From: Diphasiastrum complanatum | Taxonomy: Eukaryota; Streptophyta; Lycopodiopsida; Lycopodiales; Lycopodiaceae | Direction: 5' to 3' | Assembly: GCA_029204225.1 (NCBI GenBank) | Contig: CM055113.1 | Coordinates: forward strand, 20,233,798 to 20,297,797 | DNA length: 64,000 nt | In this document: positions 1 to 10,680 of the stretch, in pieces | Layout of the letters: every line of letters begins with the position of its first letter | Position numbering within the stretch: the stretch's first letter is position 1 | Position numbers and translations under genes: made by a program | The notes under the pieces: model-generated | Told to the model about the DNA's origin: nothing | What the model saw: the letters and a program-made list of their open reading frames with translations, nothing else | The model's database searches: none

Positions 1-163
1 TTTTTTTTACACGCACCTTCTTGGCGGAAGGTAAGGTGCGTGTAAAAAAAAGTAAATTTTTTTACGTGCACCTTCCAACGTCCGAAAAAAATTTGCCCCA
101 CACATTACGTTCTGTGAGGCACCAACATTTCCTTTGTAAAAAAGTTGCAGTCCATACCATACA
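1..163 (+). repeat. Hairpin module, truncated copy 1, with gypsy RT stub
   Basis: The first 51 bases form a near-perfect hairpin: a T-run plus ACACGCACCTT pairs with AAGGTGCGTGT plus an A-run. The start of a second hairpin follows. From about 96 the sequence reads as the N-terminal edge of a gypsy reverse transcriptase, the same join found in the other five copies of this module. It stops abruptly after the bases CCATACCAT, so it is truncated at both the window edge and the inner end. Confidence 0.7.
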
Positions 164-174
164 AGCTACAAAAC

Positions 175-331
175 CAAGTCAAACTTTGGTCCTGGAGGGT
201 CTTCTGACTCATTGACACACAAGGCATTTCTTCAAGTATTCTTCCGTATCCTTGTGAATTGTGGGCCACTAGCATCTAGACTGTAGGATCTTGCGAACTA
301 TAATGTCCGATGCAAAATGACCACCATTGTT
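175..331 (-). pseudogene. Gypsy integrase zinc-binding fragment
   Basis: Read on the minus strand, this stretch encodes GGHFASDIIVRKILQSR followed by a Cys-X2-Cys-Gln (CLVCQ) motif. That is the H2C2 zinc-binding part of a Ty3/gypsy integrase. It has internal stops and is cut by the inverted-repeat element beginning at about 331. The related gypsy copy near 42120-42210 shows the same region. It is a dead fragment. Confidence 0.6.
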
Positions 332-1270
332 GGAGGGTTTGCGGATATTGAGGCACCTCTAACATAGTTAATAAGTGAGAGAGATTTGGCACCATGCGTG
401 TGTAAGTCCAACCCAATGATCACATAGTTATTTGATTAGTTAGAAGTTAATAAAATGACTTTAGGCCTTTTTGCGTGACTTTGAATGTCGCAAGGCCTAA
501 TAGTCAAGTTAGTGAATAAAAAGGGCTCCTCCCAAAATATGAATTTCAAATAATAAGAAGGTGTAGTGGGTTTCTTTCCTTGCCTATCCTCAATGAAGTT
601 AGTTGTCACGCGTAGATTCGTTCCCATGAGAGTGATAGCATAGTTCAGATTTCAGCATGAATGGAAGATTCACATCTAACTCTACCATCCAGTAACCCTA
701 AGCATTAACACTACATCCATTAACACTAGATCCACAATGAAGATAGTTTACTCTTTCTGTCTCTCTCTCTTTCTCTCTCATAAAAAGTATAAAAGCATGC
801 AATCCCAATAACAATCAGATCCAACAATTAGCAAAACACAATAAAAGCATGAGAGATGGAGGAAAAGTGATAGAGAGCAAGGACATTCATAAATCTATTT
901 CACAAGAGAACCAATCTACTTTATTGAAATGAAGATACGTACATGTGTAGCAAACTCGAGCTGGTCCCTTTTTATAGTAGAGAGGAGGACCCTGGCCTCT
1001 GAATCCTATTGGTCTGTCTCCCTAACTATTCAAATTCAAAAAAGAGTGGGAACCATTCAAATTGGAGGGAAACCCAACTTTATTCACTAACTTGACATTT
1101 AGGCCTTGCAACATTAAAAGTCCTGCAAAAAGGCTTAAAGTCCTTTTATTAACTTTCTAATTAATCAAATCTCTATGTGATCATCGGGTTGGACTTACAC
1201 ATGCAGGGTTACAAATCCCTCTCACTTATTAACTAGGGTTAGGGTTGCCTTGGGATCTGCAAACCCTCCC
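331..1270. mobile_element. 0.94 kb element with long inverted repeats
   Basis: Bases 331-560 and 1040-1270 are inverted copies of each other, roughly 80% identical by eye. The outer ends are GGAGGGTTTGCGGAT on the left and its near complement ATCTGCAAACCCTCC on the right. The interior (about 560-1040) has a short CT-rich tract near 750 and no convincing coding frame. Long inverted termini and no open frame fit a non-autonomous MULE-like or foldback element. No matching target duplication is visible, so the class is inferred. Confidence 0.55.
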
Positions 1271-1650
1271 TTAAAATAATTAAAGGCCTCAGACTTGTTC
1301 TTAAGGAACATAACTTTGGTAGATCGGGAGTAGTCATCAATAAATGTGATGAAATATAAGGCTTGGCCCAAAGAGGGCACGACCATAGGACCACATAAGT
1401 CACTATGAACTAATGACAGAATGGACTTAGTCCTTTTGGAAATCTTGTTCTAGGTTGTTTTCTTAGTAAGCAATCTTCACAACTAGTCTGATTAGTTGTG
1501 GAAGCAACATTAATGACCATGTCCTTGACCATACTATTATGGTGCATATACAAGATCGACCTCATGTTTAAACGTCCTAATCTTTGATGCCAGACATGAC
1601 AATCAGAATTACTCACAAAAGTAGTAAGTGCATATTCATGACTCAAGATA
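1271..1650 (-). pseudogene. Ty1/copia pre-integrase and integrase fragment
   Basis: The minus strand reads WHQRLGRLNMRSI, the GAG-pre-integrase signature, then a Cys-X2-Cys pair (CEDC), then a region resembling the integrase core start (LVHSDLCGP and FIDDYSR in neighbouring frames). The fragment is broken by frameshifts. It is joined at about 1650 to an unrelated gypsy-type open frame. A shorter version occurs at 55130-55271. Confidence 0.7.
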
Positions 1651-2452
1651 TATAAATTAATTTGCAGTTGCCCACATAAATCATTGAAGCATCAATCCCA
1701 AATAGTAAAAATACATTCCAAAGCTGAACCAAAGATTTGATGTTTCGATTGTTCCAAATAACCATTGATGAACAATCATTGTTGACATTACTCAATAAAA
1801 GATTCACCGAGTTAGTATCCACTGAGCAATGCAAACTTCTCCAAAGAAACTGATACAAATTGCTGGTATATTTTAAAGTCAGTTTTCGATAGAGTTTTGG
1901 TTGATTGAGAGAACATTCCCAGTCATTACTCACATCCATGCATTCTGGATAAGCGCATGAATTAGATATTGACAATTGAGTTCTCGAGAATTCATAGGAA
2001 TATGGTTCTTCAATTGAAGTCACTTGAAGATCTTGTAAAATGGATCTATGAGGCATTGAACAATAATCCAAAGTAATGATACAAGTTGGATTTATACGGA
2101 ATAATGAAATCTCTTCATTGTGGACAATATCCTTGTTGAATACCCCATACTCCATTAGATTGTTGTCAAAAAAACAAATATTCTCAAAAGCTCCCAAATT
2201 AAATTGAATTGGTTTGCAGATCAAATCCTTTAAATAGCCACTTAATTCCAAGCCATGGAATATCGATGCCATATAGTCGTCATTTTGAAAGTTTGGTGAA
2301 TGCCTTGATCGACTTTCTTTGAGCATAGCAATATTCTCAATTTGACGATCCATAGTTGCTTGTTTATGGACTAGATTAAGGCATGGATGTAGGTCAAGTT
2401 TTGGACTTTGATGGTTGAAGTGAAACTCGAAAGGATGTTCAATTATCTTCAC
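1643..2452 (-). CDS. Unknown retroelement ORF, C-terminal part (copy A)
   Basis: An open frame of 269 codons with no recognised domain. It is related to the frame at 19955-21389 and, with an internal deletion, to 55268-55645. In the better-preserved 20-22 kb copy it lies downstream of a gypsy-type gag and an acidic linker, so it is probably the C-terminal part of a gag-plus-unknown-protein element. There are no protease, RT or integrase motifs. The 5' end is a remnant start, and the 3' end runs into copia sequence. Function unknown. Confidence 0.45.
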   Translation of the reverse strand: MKIIEHPFEFHFNHQSPKLDLHPCLNLVHKQATMDRQIENIAMLKESRSRHSPNFQNDDYMASIFHGLELSGYLKDLICKPIQFNLGAFENICFFDNNLMEYGVFNKDIVHNEEISLFRINPTCIITLDYCSMPHRSILQDLQVTSIEEPYSYEFSRTQLSISNSCAYPECMDVSNDWECSLNQPKLYRKLTLKYTSNLYQFLWRSLHCSVDTNSVNLLLSNVNNDCSSMVIWNNRNIKSLVQLWNVFLLFGIDASMIYVGNCKLIYIS

Positions 2453-2459
2453 ATCTTGA

Positions 2460-2890
2460 TCTGAATCTTGACTTCCGTCTAATCCTAACTTTTACCATCT
2501 GTTGTTGGAACTTGATTCGGATTTTGAATTGGACATTTGTTGCCTACAACTGTATTCGGATCTGGGACTTGACTTTCATTTTCACTTTGCTCATCTGACT
2601 CATTGTCCTCGCTTCGCTCATCCCCTTCGTCGTTGTCACTTTGCTCATCAGACTCATTGCTGGGATCATCTTCATCTTCAGAAGTTTCTTTCTTTCATGC
2701 ACGTGCGGTTGTCGATCCATTGTTGCTTTAGTGTATACACTCACTTTTTGAATCCGCATCTTCATTTTCTCAAACCACCTGGATTGTCTTCTTTCCTTCC
2801 AGTAGTTAAGCCTTTGTTCTTGTTGCTCGTACTTTAATTCATATTCTAGTTTTGATCTATCAGATATAGCTACTGTCAAATTTTTGAAAG
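2460..2890 (-). pseudogene. Gag tail and acidic linker remnant (copy A)
   Basis: On the minus strand the sequence reads YEQQEQRL followed by charged residues and then an Asp/Glu/Ser/Gln-rich stretch in shifting frames. The same order (gag helix with YEQQEHRL, then acidic linker) is seen intact at 20517-21820. Frameshifts split it here. C copy 55669-56040 is nearly the same. Confidence 0.5.
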
Positions 2891-3080
2891 ATTCTGTTAC
2901 AATTTTCCATTGGTTCTAAGAAATTCTTATTCCTAGAAGCGTTGAGGATCAAGATCTTTTTCTCAAAATCAAAATCCAATTGAAATCAAGTGATAAAGTT
3001 TTTTCCAAATCTCATCAGAGATAGGAGTTAATTGAAAAGTCTAGATCCAATCTCATTGTTCCTTGAAGTGATTTGGAAGA

Positions 3081-3560
3081 ATGGCTGATTTAGATAATGA
3101 ACCTGATTTACTTGGTCCTCCGATTGTTGCTCCACAAGTTATTGTTAGAAGATCACCTCGTCTAGAGTTACCAAAGTATAATGGGTTGTATGATCCAGTC
3201 AGATTTCTCAAAATCTTTTCTGAATCATGTGAGGTTTATGGCGAAGTTTTTCCACAAAATAAACTTAAGCTATTTCCTATGGCCTTAACATGAGCAACAC
3301 AAGATTGGCTTTACAACTAGGATGAGACTAAACGTATGGATCGAGAAGTGGTTAAAGCTAGCCTAATCACAACATTTGAACATAGAAATTTTTTGGAAGA
3401 TCCTTTTCTACTTTTAAGTAAAACTAAAATGGAAAAGAAAGAAAGGGTGCGAGAGTATATTGAACGGGTCAAGCATCTAAGATTAGAGTGTGATCCTGAA
3501 CTAATAAATAATGACACTATGATTATGTGGTTTTTAGCAGGTCTATACACTACAACAAGA
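3081..3560 (+). pseudogene. Ty3/gypsy gag (retrotrans_gag) fragment, copy A
   Basis: The frame starts MADLDNEPD and reads LELPKYNGLYDPVRFLKIF, then TQDWLYN, then a helix-rich segment ending YIERVKHLRLECDPELI. That is the usual layout of the gypsy capsid domain. In-frame stops at about 3291 and in the ATQDWLYN region split it into two open pieces (3081-3293 and 3336-3611). It continues directly into the CACTA-like repeat at 3549. A near-identical copy lies at 56248-56730. Confidence 0.65.
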
Positions 3561-3850
3561 CACACAATTTCCAACGTTTTTTTGACCATTTTTTGTGAAG
3601 AGAGAATTTAAAATGAATCGCGGGGGAGTGGAATGCTCGAGCGTCGAGTCTGACATTTGTCCTTGGTATAAGGCTTGCAAATTTCACCGTTTTTTTCAAA
3701 GATTTCTAGGGAGGGTTATACAGAGGGTTATAAAGAACGTTATAGAGCGGTTTATAGGGAGGGTCAAGCAGGCCAAGACACATTCCAAAATACTCTATTC
3801 ACCGAGAGTAATATCATGACTGATGAAAAAAAGGCCCCTTGGTATAAACC
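3549..3850 (+). repeat. CACTA-like terminal repeat, unit 1
   Basis: It begins CACTACAACAAGACACACAA and then has a TTTCCAACG-type motif, resembling the ends of CACTA (En/Spm) transposons. It ends in AAGGCCCCTTGGTATAAACC. About 300 bp, and clearly related to the unit at 4207-4510 in the same orientation. No matching opposite terminus or transposase is seen, so the class is tentative. Confidence 0.4.
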
Positions 3851-4206
3851 ACGGTATGTTACAGAATGTAAATGGATTCACTTTTGAAAATTGTTGTCTA
3901 TCAACACACTAAATTCCAATTTCTATCAACAATAGTTGCCATATCCACAAGTGAATAAAAAAAATTTTGTATCACAATAAAAATATCATGACCACAATTT
4001 GTGTACTCACAAGCGTCGACTTCTTGTTTGATGTCAACTAGTCAAATAATAAAGTGTGATTGCATCTATGAGCAATCTGATTGATATTATCATGAGTTGA
4101 AATAGATTGGACTGTCACACTTATTCATTTGGTGGTTACTCGTTATCATTTGCCGCATCATCATGCAACAAATCTGCCAATCCAAATGAGTCTATATCTA
4201 CTTCTC

Positions 4207-4510
4207 ACTACAACAAGATGCGCAATTTCCAGCGCTTTTTTTGAGTATTTTTTTGTAAAGATAGAATTTAAAATGAGCCGCGGGCGGAGCGGAAAGCTCA
4301 AGCGTCGGGTCCGGCATCTGGCCTCGATATAAGCCTTGAAAATTCTAACGTGCTTTTCAAAGATTTATAGGGAGGGTTATAGGAAGGTTTATAAGAAAGG
4401 TTATAGAGAGGGTTATAGGGAGGGGAGGGTCAAGCAAGCCAAGAGGCATTCCAAAATACTTTGCTCATCGTGGGTAATAGCGTGACTGATGAAAAAAAGG
4501 CCCCTTGGTT
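4207..4510 (+). repeat. CACTA-like terminal repeat, unit 2
   Basis: A second copy of the 3549-3850 unit, starting CACTACAACAAGATGCGCAA. It carries a short tandem array of a GGGAGGGTTATA-like motif at about 4365-4430, including four G-runs in a row at 4410-4429. The 360 bp between the two units shows no coding potential. Confidence 0.4.
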
Positions 4511-4514
4511 TATG

Positions 4515-6554
4515 GATAGATGAGTAGAGAAAGCTTTCATTACTCGTAAGAAGGAACTAAAAATTCAATAGGCATTACTGCCTCTTGACCATAAATGAGG
4601 TGGAAGGGTGTGACCCATCTAGTGACCTTCTTGGGAGTGGTACGATGTGCCCAGATAGCTAACAACAGCTTGGTTTTCCAATCTGATCTACTTGTCTCAA
4701 CTATCTTCGTCTGAATCTTGCAGATGGTCTTATAGTGAATTCTGCTTGGCCATTACATCGAGGATAGTAGGGGGTACTTTTTCGATGTACAACAAGGTAA
4801 TGGTGTAAGAGATTATCAACCACTACATTTAAGAAGTGTTAATCTCTATTACTAACAGGCTCGATTAGGACAACCAACCACATAATGATGTTTTCATATA
4901 GAGAACACGCGATGATCTTTGCATTGGCATCCTTTGTGGCTCTAGCCTCAACCCATTTGGTAGCGTAATCTGTGGCAATAAAGATGTAACAAGCTTGAGT
5001 GTTTTTGGCTGTTGGGCTGATGGGCCCAACAAAGTCTAAATCCCATTTATGGAAATCTTCGTCTTCTATAATTCGGATTAGCGGCGTGAAGTCAGCTTTT
5101 TCTGTCTTCTTGGCTCATTGACAAACATGATCATGATCACATGTTTTTATAATAGCAAATGTATCCTTAAACAGTGATCGCCACCATAACCCTGCTCGGA
5201 GGATGATCTTAACAGTCGCTTCAGTAGAGAAGTGACTACCACCAATGCCTTCATGAGCCTGAGATATGATAGGTCATATGTCAGATTCATAATCGCATCG
5301 GCATATTATTCCGTCAGCATCCCTTCTATATAATTGTCCCGCGATAAGTTGAAAAAATCCACTTTTATTAAAAAATTGCTTTTGGCTACTTGACTTAGTT
5401 CTTCTTTAAGTCGGCGGACAGTGGTAAGGAGTTGAGTAATTTCCTCAGCCCAAAGTGGAGTGGCATCAATCCGAAAAAGACATGCATCAAGTAGTTCATT
5501 GTTGATTAGGATATCGGCCTTTTCAGCATTTGGAAGTGGGGACATGTGGTCGGCCATGAAGTGTTGTGTGTCTTTTCTTACGACTACCCAGAAGGTGAAT
5601 TCCTCAAGGATTAATAGCCATCGAGCTATTCGTCTGGTTTTACATGATTTATTGACAATATATAATAGGGCTTGATGGTCTATGTAAAATGCAAAGGTTT
5701 GGCCTAGCAAATAATGTTGCAATTGTTGTACGGCGTAGACATGGCTAGTACTTCATGTTCGATTGTTGTATAGTTTACTTCAGCAGGCACCACTTGTCTG
5801 CTCAAGAAACGTATCAGAAAATCTTTGTTATACCCGTGTGGTTGTGCTAGGATACCGCCAATAGCATACTTACTTGCGTAAGTATGCACATGGAATTCCT
5901 TCGTGTAATCAGGTGAACATAGTATTGGCATGGTGGTGAGAGCGGTCTTGAGTTCCTCAAGAGCTTTTATTCGTTCCTTGGTCAACCTAGGGTCAACCAC
6001 AACCAAATAAAGGAGTCGTGCCTTGCCGACATAGTCGATTATGAAGATGCGATAGTAGTTAGTATGGCCTAGGAAAATGTACACTTCCTTCACGGTCGCA
6101 AGTAAGGGCATCTCAACTATAACTTTGATTTTAGAAGGATCGGTAGAAATACCGTCCTTTGATATGATATGTTTGAGTACAACCCTATGGGTTACCTAGA
6201 TTTGGCACTTCTCAGGGTTTAGTGATATTCCAAACTGTTGACAACGAATGAAGATCTTTTCGAGTGCTTTGAGGTATTTTTCTGCTGAAGAATGCACCTC
6301 CAGATCATCAAGATAAATCTCGACGATGCAATGGAGCAAATCTTGAAACGCCATTTGCATGACGCATTGGAACGAGGAAGGGGCGTTGCATAGGGCAAAA
6401 GTCATTAATTGTAGCATAAATGCCATATTTAGTGGCGAAAGCCATCTTGTGTAGATCCTTAGGGGCTATCTAGACTAGGAAATAGCCACTAAATCCATCT
6501 AAAAAGTTGAAAGCCTCAACTCCTGCCATTTTCTCTAGAATTTGTGTTGTTAAG
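4515..6554 (-). pseudogene. Gypsy pol: RT C-terminus, RNase H, integrase (copy A)
   Basis: Read on the minus strand: the RT palm with YLDDLEVHSS (the DD pair) at about 6196-6426; the RT connection and RNase H (GHTNYYRIF; AIGGILAQPHGYNKDF; FAFYIDHQALLYI) at 5306-6111; then the integrase zinc finger, core and C-terminal part (LIYGQEAVMPIEF) down to 4515. Several stops and frameshifts make it inactive. It is the 3' continuation of the RT start at 7272-7582, separated by a solo LTR. Two other copies are B (51075-52998, plus strand, cut in integrase) and C (57660-59709). Ty3/gypsy is clear; the lineage is not. Confidence 0.8.
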
Positions 6555-7271
6555 AGCACGTGTGAACTTCACCACACACCCTACAAGATCTTACTGAGGT
6601 GTTGTGATTGCACAAGATTGATCAAAAAATAGTATGCTTGAAAAATCTAAGGCAAGAGCACAATGGCATACATCTGATGAAAAAATCTAACTCTTCACTA
6701 TGAGAAATGAATGTCAGAAATAATTCTAAGTGTTCAATATGGAAAAAAGAGACTGCTCTCGGGTAGAGAGAGAAAATCATACATAGAAACTGGGGTAGAG
6801 AGAGAATGAGTCCAAAACACCAAAATCTCAATATTCACAATATGGCAAAACATGCTCAGCTTTTCCTACATGAGAGAGACTCGAATTCCTACAGTGGAGT
6901 TGCATGGAAAGTCCACTTAATTGAACTAATTCACCTACCAGAGATCCACATGTGTAACTGCATGCATGTATGGTGCATATACTGCATGTCAACTCATAAA
7001 ATTGCCTAGACATATGTAGATCACAGAAACTACTTTGCATGTTGCATGCACTGATTGCATGTGGCTCGCATGCATTCAGTAAGACTTTGCATGCTATCAA
7101 AACATCTGCATGTCATTACAGTTGAACCTATCTAACTCAAATCCGAGCTACACTAGAAGGATATGTGTTCAATTCACACTCCTTATATGTACAACATAAA
7201 ATCTAGTGGAAATTATCATGGTCATGACCCCAAACTCGAGATAGGAAGATAATATTTTAATAAACTTCACA
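6555..7271 (-). mobile_element. Solo LTR inserted in gypsy RT (copy A)
   Basis: This segment interrupts the gypsy RT between KDHFPLPF and the downstream palm. Its outer end at 7271 is the complement of TGTGAAG, followed by the TSD half AAGGG (7272-7276). The inner end has lost about 15 bases relative to copies B and C, removing the second TSD half and the LTR terminus. The LTR carries a cluster of CATGCA (RY) motifs at 6960-7090. Same insertion site as in B and C, so the insertion predates the duplications. Confidence 0.75.
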
Positions 7272-7582
7272 AAGGGCAACGGGAAATGGTCTTTTTTAGT
7301 AACCGCGTTAAGATTCTTGAGGTCAACGCAGATACGAAGCTTGCCATTTTTCTTGGGCACCAAACAATGGGCGATACCCAATCCGTATGTTGGACTTCAT
7401 AAATGAAGCCAACATCAAGCAGCTTCTTAATATCCTCATCGATCCTTTCTCGATAAACATGGTTACAACGGTAAGGCTTAGCCCAAATAGGCTTAGAGTT
7501 TTCCTTGAGTGGAATGGTATGGACTGTTACTTTTTTACAAAGGAAATGGTGGTGCCTCACAGAACGTAATCTGTGGGGCAAA
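7272..7582 (-). pseudogene. Gypsy RT N-terminal part (copy A)
   Basis: The minus strand encodes VHTIPLKENSKPIWAKPYRC, a linker with ELLD-like LLDVGFIYEVQHTDW, then KNGKLRICVDLKNLNAVTKK and DHFPLPF. This is the fingers region of a Ty3/gypsy RT. A frameshift lies near the VPKK motif. Upstream it is joined to the hairpin module, so no gag or protease precedes it. Downstream it is interrupted by the solo LTR. Confidence 0.8.
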
Positions 7583-7945
7583 TTGTTTTTCGGACGTTGC
7601 AAGGTGCCCGGAAGGTGCGTGTAAAAAATAATTTTTGTCAAAAGAAAATGTAAAAACAGAATTCATGCAAGGGAAGGGCCGGCTCCTCGGCCCTTCCGCC
7701 CGCGGAAGAATGTGCACCCTCCGGCCTCCACCCTCGGGCGCACAATCTTTCGGTATCTATCTAAAAATTTCTTGGGGGGGGGGGGGGGGTGGGGGGGGAG
7801 GTCCTACTCCGAGGCCCTTCCGCCGCAAAAGAATGTGTAAAAATTTAGCTACTTGTTTATGATTGGATGCCATATACATGATTACGAGTTGAAGACCGTC
7901 ATGCGTTTTCGTAGAGAACGTCTCATCTCTGCAGAGAACGTTCTT
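7560..7945 (-). repeat. Hairpin module copy 2, with flanking AACGTTCTC motifs
   Basis: It contains CTTCCGC-type and GGAAGGGCC-type inverted arms, a G-run at 7771-7788 followed by more G, and the ACACGCACC hairpin region, here partly deleted. The outer side carries repeated GAACGTTCTC/AGAGAACGT palindromic motifs (7910-7945). It sits between the gypsy RT start and the truncated copia integrase. Confidence 0.7.
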
Positions 7946-9690
7946 AGAACTCTAGATTAGAATGTTCTTCACCTCGATCTATTCTGATCTGCTTCACCTT
8001 GCTGCCTATGCATCTCTCAGTCCAATTCACATATTCTGTGAATTTATTGAGTACTTCAGATTTATTCTGAATAAAATACACTCTGGCAAACTTGCTATAA
8101 TCATCAATGAAGGTTATATAGTATTTTGAACCTCCAATTGAGATCACGTTGAATGGACCGCAGATGTCAGAGTGCACCAGCTCCAGAATCTTTGTCGTTC
8201 TGTAGGAGTCTTTGATGAATGGTATGCGTGACATCTTGCCTTCTAAACATGCATCACAGGCAGTCGAACTGGTTGCATTCGAGATGTTGACCCCTGTTAT
8301 CGCTCCATGATGACTTGCCTGGTAGAGTGCCATTGAGTTCATGTGGCAGAGCCTTCCGTGCTACAGAGTGTCTGGCGAGTCATTATGGGTCTGATGCACC
8401 TGATCTGCAAGTAGGCGTACCTTCAGATGATATAGATTCCCTTTTCTTCTACCTTGAGCAATGAGAGTGTTGGTGCTGGCATCAATCACATTGCATGCTT
8501 TGTTAGAAAATGTCACACGCATCCCTGCATCTGCTATTTCTACTACAAATAGCAAGTCTTGCTGCAGAGTTGGCACAAACAGAACGTCTTCGAGTTGTCT
8601 ATCTCTACCGTTGGTGTTGGGCCAAAGTGAACCAATACCGTTCACTTGATGTCTGGATCCATCTCCAAGAACTATGAATCTTGAGGGATCTGCACTTATA
8701 AAATCAGACATGATTCGTCTTGATGTCACGAAGTGCGAGGTGGCTCCTGAATCTAGGATCACCTCCTGCATGTCAAACGTTGATGCTGCACACACATCTT
8801 CACAGATGTAGGCGGTCGAACAATTTTTGTTCGTTCTTTCTTCGCCCATCTTCGAGCTCTCGGGCTCCTCGACATAGGAAGAACTATTATCGTTTTCCCG
8901 TCTGTTCTGTGCTGATCTGTTTCTTGGGTTTTGGCGGCAATCCATGGCTACATGACCCTTCTTATGGCAATGGATACACTCAATCTTGGGATTGCGCCAG
9001 CAGGTATCTACTGTATGCCCGTCTCTTCTGCATCTCGTGCAGGTCTTCTTGTCGACATCTTGTCGTTTCGACCTCCCTTTGGGCTTTCAGTTGCTTTTGC
9101 TGGTCCCCTCTGCTTGCTGGTCACGATCTTGCCTCTGATTCGACTCCCTCTTAGGCCTCAACTTCCTCTCGAATTTCAACAATCGCCTTTTCGTGTCTTC
9201 TGAAAAGATCTGGGTAAAGCTCTCAACAGATATGTGAGCTGCTTCTCAGCAGATACTGCATTCTCTGCTCCTGGGTAGTGATAGAAATAGATCCTTCATC
9301 TTTCTCACGAAAGAGGTGAGGTCTTTTTCATCCCACTACAGATTCGTCAGCTGATCTTCCAGCATCATATTCTGACTTCTTGATTTCGTCTGAAATCTTG
9401 TGAGCAGTGCATCCCACATCTCCTTAGCTTTGGAGAGTATAGCCAGGTCAAGTGTAAGGCTATCTTCGATGGAAGATGATAGCAAGGCTACTGCCTTGTC
9501 ATTTTTCTCCCTCCATTCGCGTAGCTCCTTGCCTATTGTCGTAGGCATTTCTTTTGTGCCATCCACCCACAGGAAGAGTCCTTTGCCCTTGAGTATCAAA
9601 GATGTCTTAACTTTCCAGGCTAGAAAGTTAGACCCTGAAGAATTAAGTATAGTGCAGATCTTGTTCTACATGTTGCTGATTGAAGCCATT
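7946..9690 (-). pseudogene. Ty1/copia gag-protease-integrase fragment (copy A)
   Basis: The gag begins near 9690 (MASISNM, stop at codon 8) and contains an UBN2-like capsid region at 9336-9599. The zinc-knuckle region follows, then a protease with ILDSGATSHF at about 8740, then GAG-pre-integrase, then an integrase start with VHSDICGPF and TFIDDYSKF. The sequence is cut just after the second integrase Asp region at 7946 and joined to the hairpin module. No RT or RNase H is present. Frameshifts and stops show that it is inactive. Copy B (48272-49641) preserves the zinc knuckles better. Confidence 0.8.
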
Positions 9691-9789
9691 GCTTCTTGAA
9701 ATTTGTTTTCTTGTCATTTGGTTGATTGTTTGAATGCTTGGCCTCCTGGATCTGCTAACTTCTCGGCTATGTCAGAATATGATAGGGTG

Positions 9790-9806
9790 GCTCTGATACG
9801 ACTAAT
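9790..9806 (-). other. Copia primer-binding site (degenerate)
   Basis: The minus strand reads CGTATCAGAGCCACC. This is one or two bases away from the TGGTATCAGAGCC initiator-Met tRNA primer site usual in plant copia elements. It lies directly between the inferred LTR end and the gag leader. Confidence 0.6.
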
Positions 9807-10188
9807 GAGAATCGTGAGAAGAAAATTCACGAAACATTTGCGACTCTCTTTTGAGATTCGGATGGAGTTCAGATGCGTTCGCTGGGCACTGCCAGCTGAA
9901 ACACTCCTACAATCCTCCAGAGAGTAGTCAGTTACTACTGATCTACGTCCATAAAATTAATACAACATTCGACTTCATTTCAACCAAGGTGCGGAATTCA
10001 AAGGGAACAAGAAAACTCAGACATATGAAAGATAAACAACATAAGCATTCGACATCCAAGAGCTTCTGTCTGCGTTCGTTTTGATTGCTTTACTGGCATC
10101 AGACTTCTTAAGTGTCTCTTCTTAGTTACACTATGTGTATCCTGTTCTGATTATACATCTACAACTAATAAGGGAATTACAAGACACA
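9807..10188 (-). mobile_element. Copia 5' LTR (copy A)
   Basis: Inferred from the PBS on one side and, on the other, a sharp break at 10188 where gypsy RT sequence (complement of CCGTTATAACCATG) changes to TGTGTCTTGTAATTCCC. The LTR would be about 382 bp. Its partner LTR is missing because the element is truncated in integrase. Copy B retains only its first 190 bp. Confidence 0.55.
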
Positions 10189-10680
10189 TGGTTATAACGG
10201 TAAGGCTTGGCCCAAATAGGCTTAGAGTTTTCCTTGAGTGGAATGGTATGGACTGCTACTTTTTTACAAAGGAAATGGTGGTGCCTCACAGAACGTAATT
10301 TGTGGGGCAAATTTTTTTTACATGCACCTTCCGGACGTTGGAAGGTGCACGTAAAAAAAATTTCTTTTTTTTACGTGCACCTTACCTTCCGCCCGAAAGG
10401 TGCGTGTAAAAAAAAATTAACGTCAAAAAAAAAATGTAAAAACAAAATTCACGCCTCGGCCCTTCCGCCCACGGAAGAATGTGCGCCCTCCGGCCTCCGC
10501 CCTCGGGCGCACAATCTTCCGGTATCTATCTAAAAATTTCTTGAGGGCGGGGGGAGGTCCTACTCAGAGGCCCTTCCGCCGCGGAAGAATGTGTAAAAAT
10601 TCAGGTACTTGTTTATGATTGAAGACCGTCATGCGTTTTCTTAGAGAACGTCTCTGGAGAGAACGTTCTTCTACGGGTTG
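10189..10680 (-). repeat. Hairpin module copy 3 with gypsy RT stub
   Basis: The same order as copy 2: AACGTTCTC motifs, CTTCCGC hairpin, G-rich tract, GTGCGCCC hairpin, the two long T-run/A-run hairpins at about 10315-10415, then gypsy RT up to CCATG, where the copia LTR begins. Copies 2 and 3 therefore form direct repeats of about 490 bp flanking the 2.24 kb copia fragment. Confidence 0.7.

Larger units (their letters stand above)
1513..8026. repeat. Segmental direct duplication, copy A (partner 55130-61222)
   Basis: The same series of joined fragments (copia pre-integrase, unknown ORF, gypsy gag, CACTA-like repeats, gypsy pol with solo LTR, hairpin module, copia integrase end) is found in the same orientation at 55130-61222. 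Both ends break sharply. The partner lacks about 460 bp corresponding to 2000-2459. Confidence 0.8.

Noticed and set aside
7771-7800. G-run as a telomere or centromere signal
   Set aside because: It is a homopolymer inside the hairpin module with variable length between copies and no repeat unit.
8720-9203. Plus-strand ORFs of 144 and 90 codons
   Set aside because: Shadows of the minus-strand copia zinc-knuckle and protease region; copy B shows the true frame.
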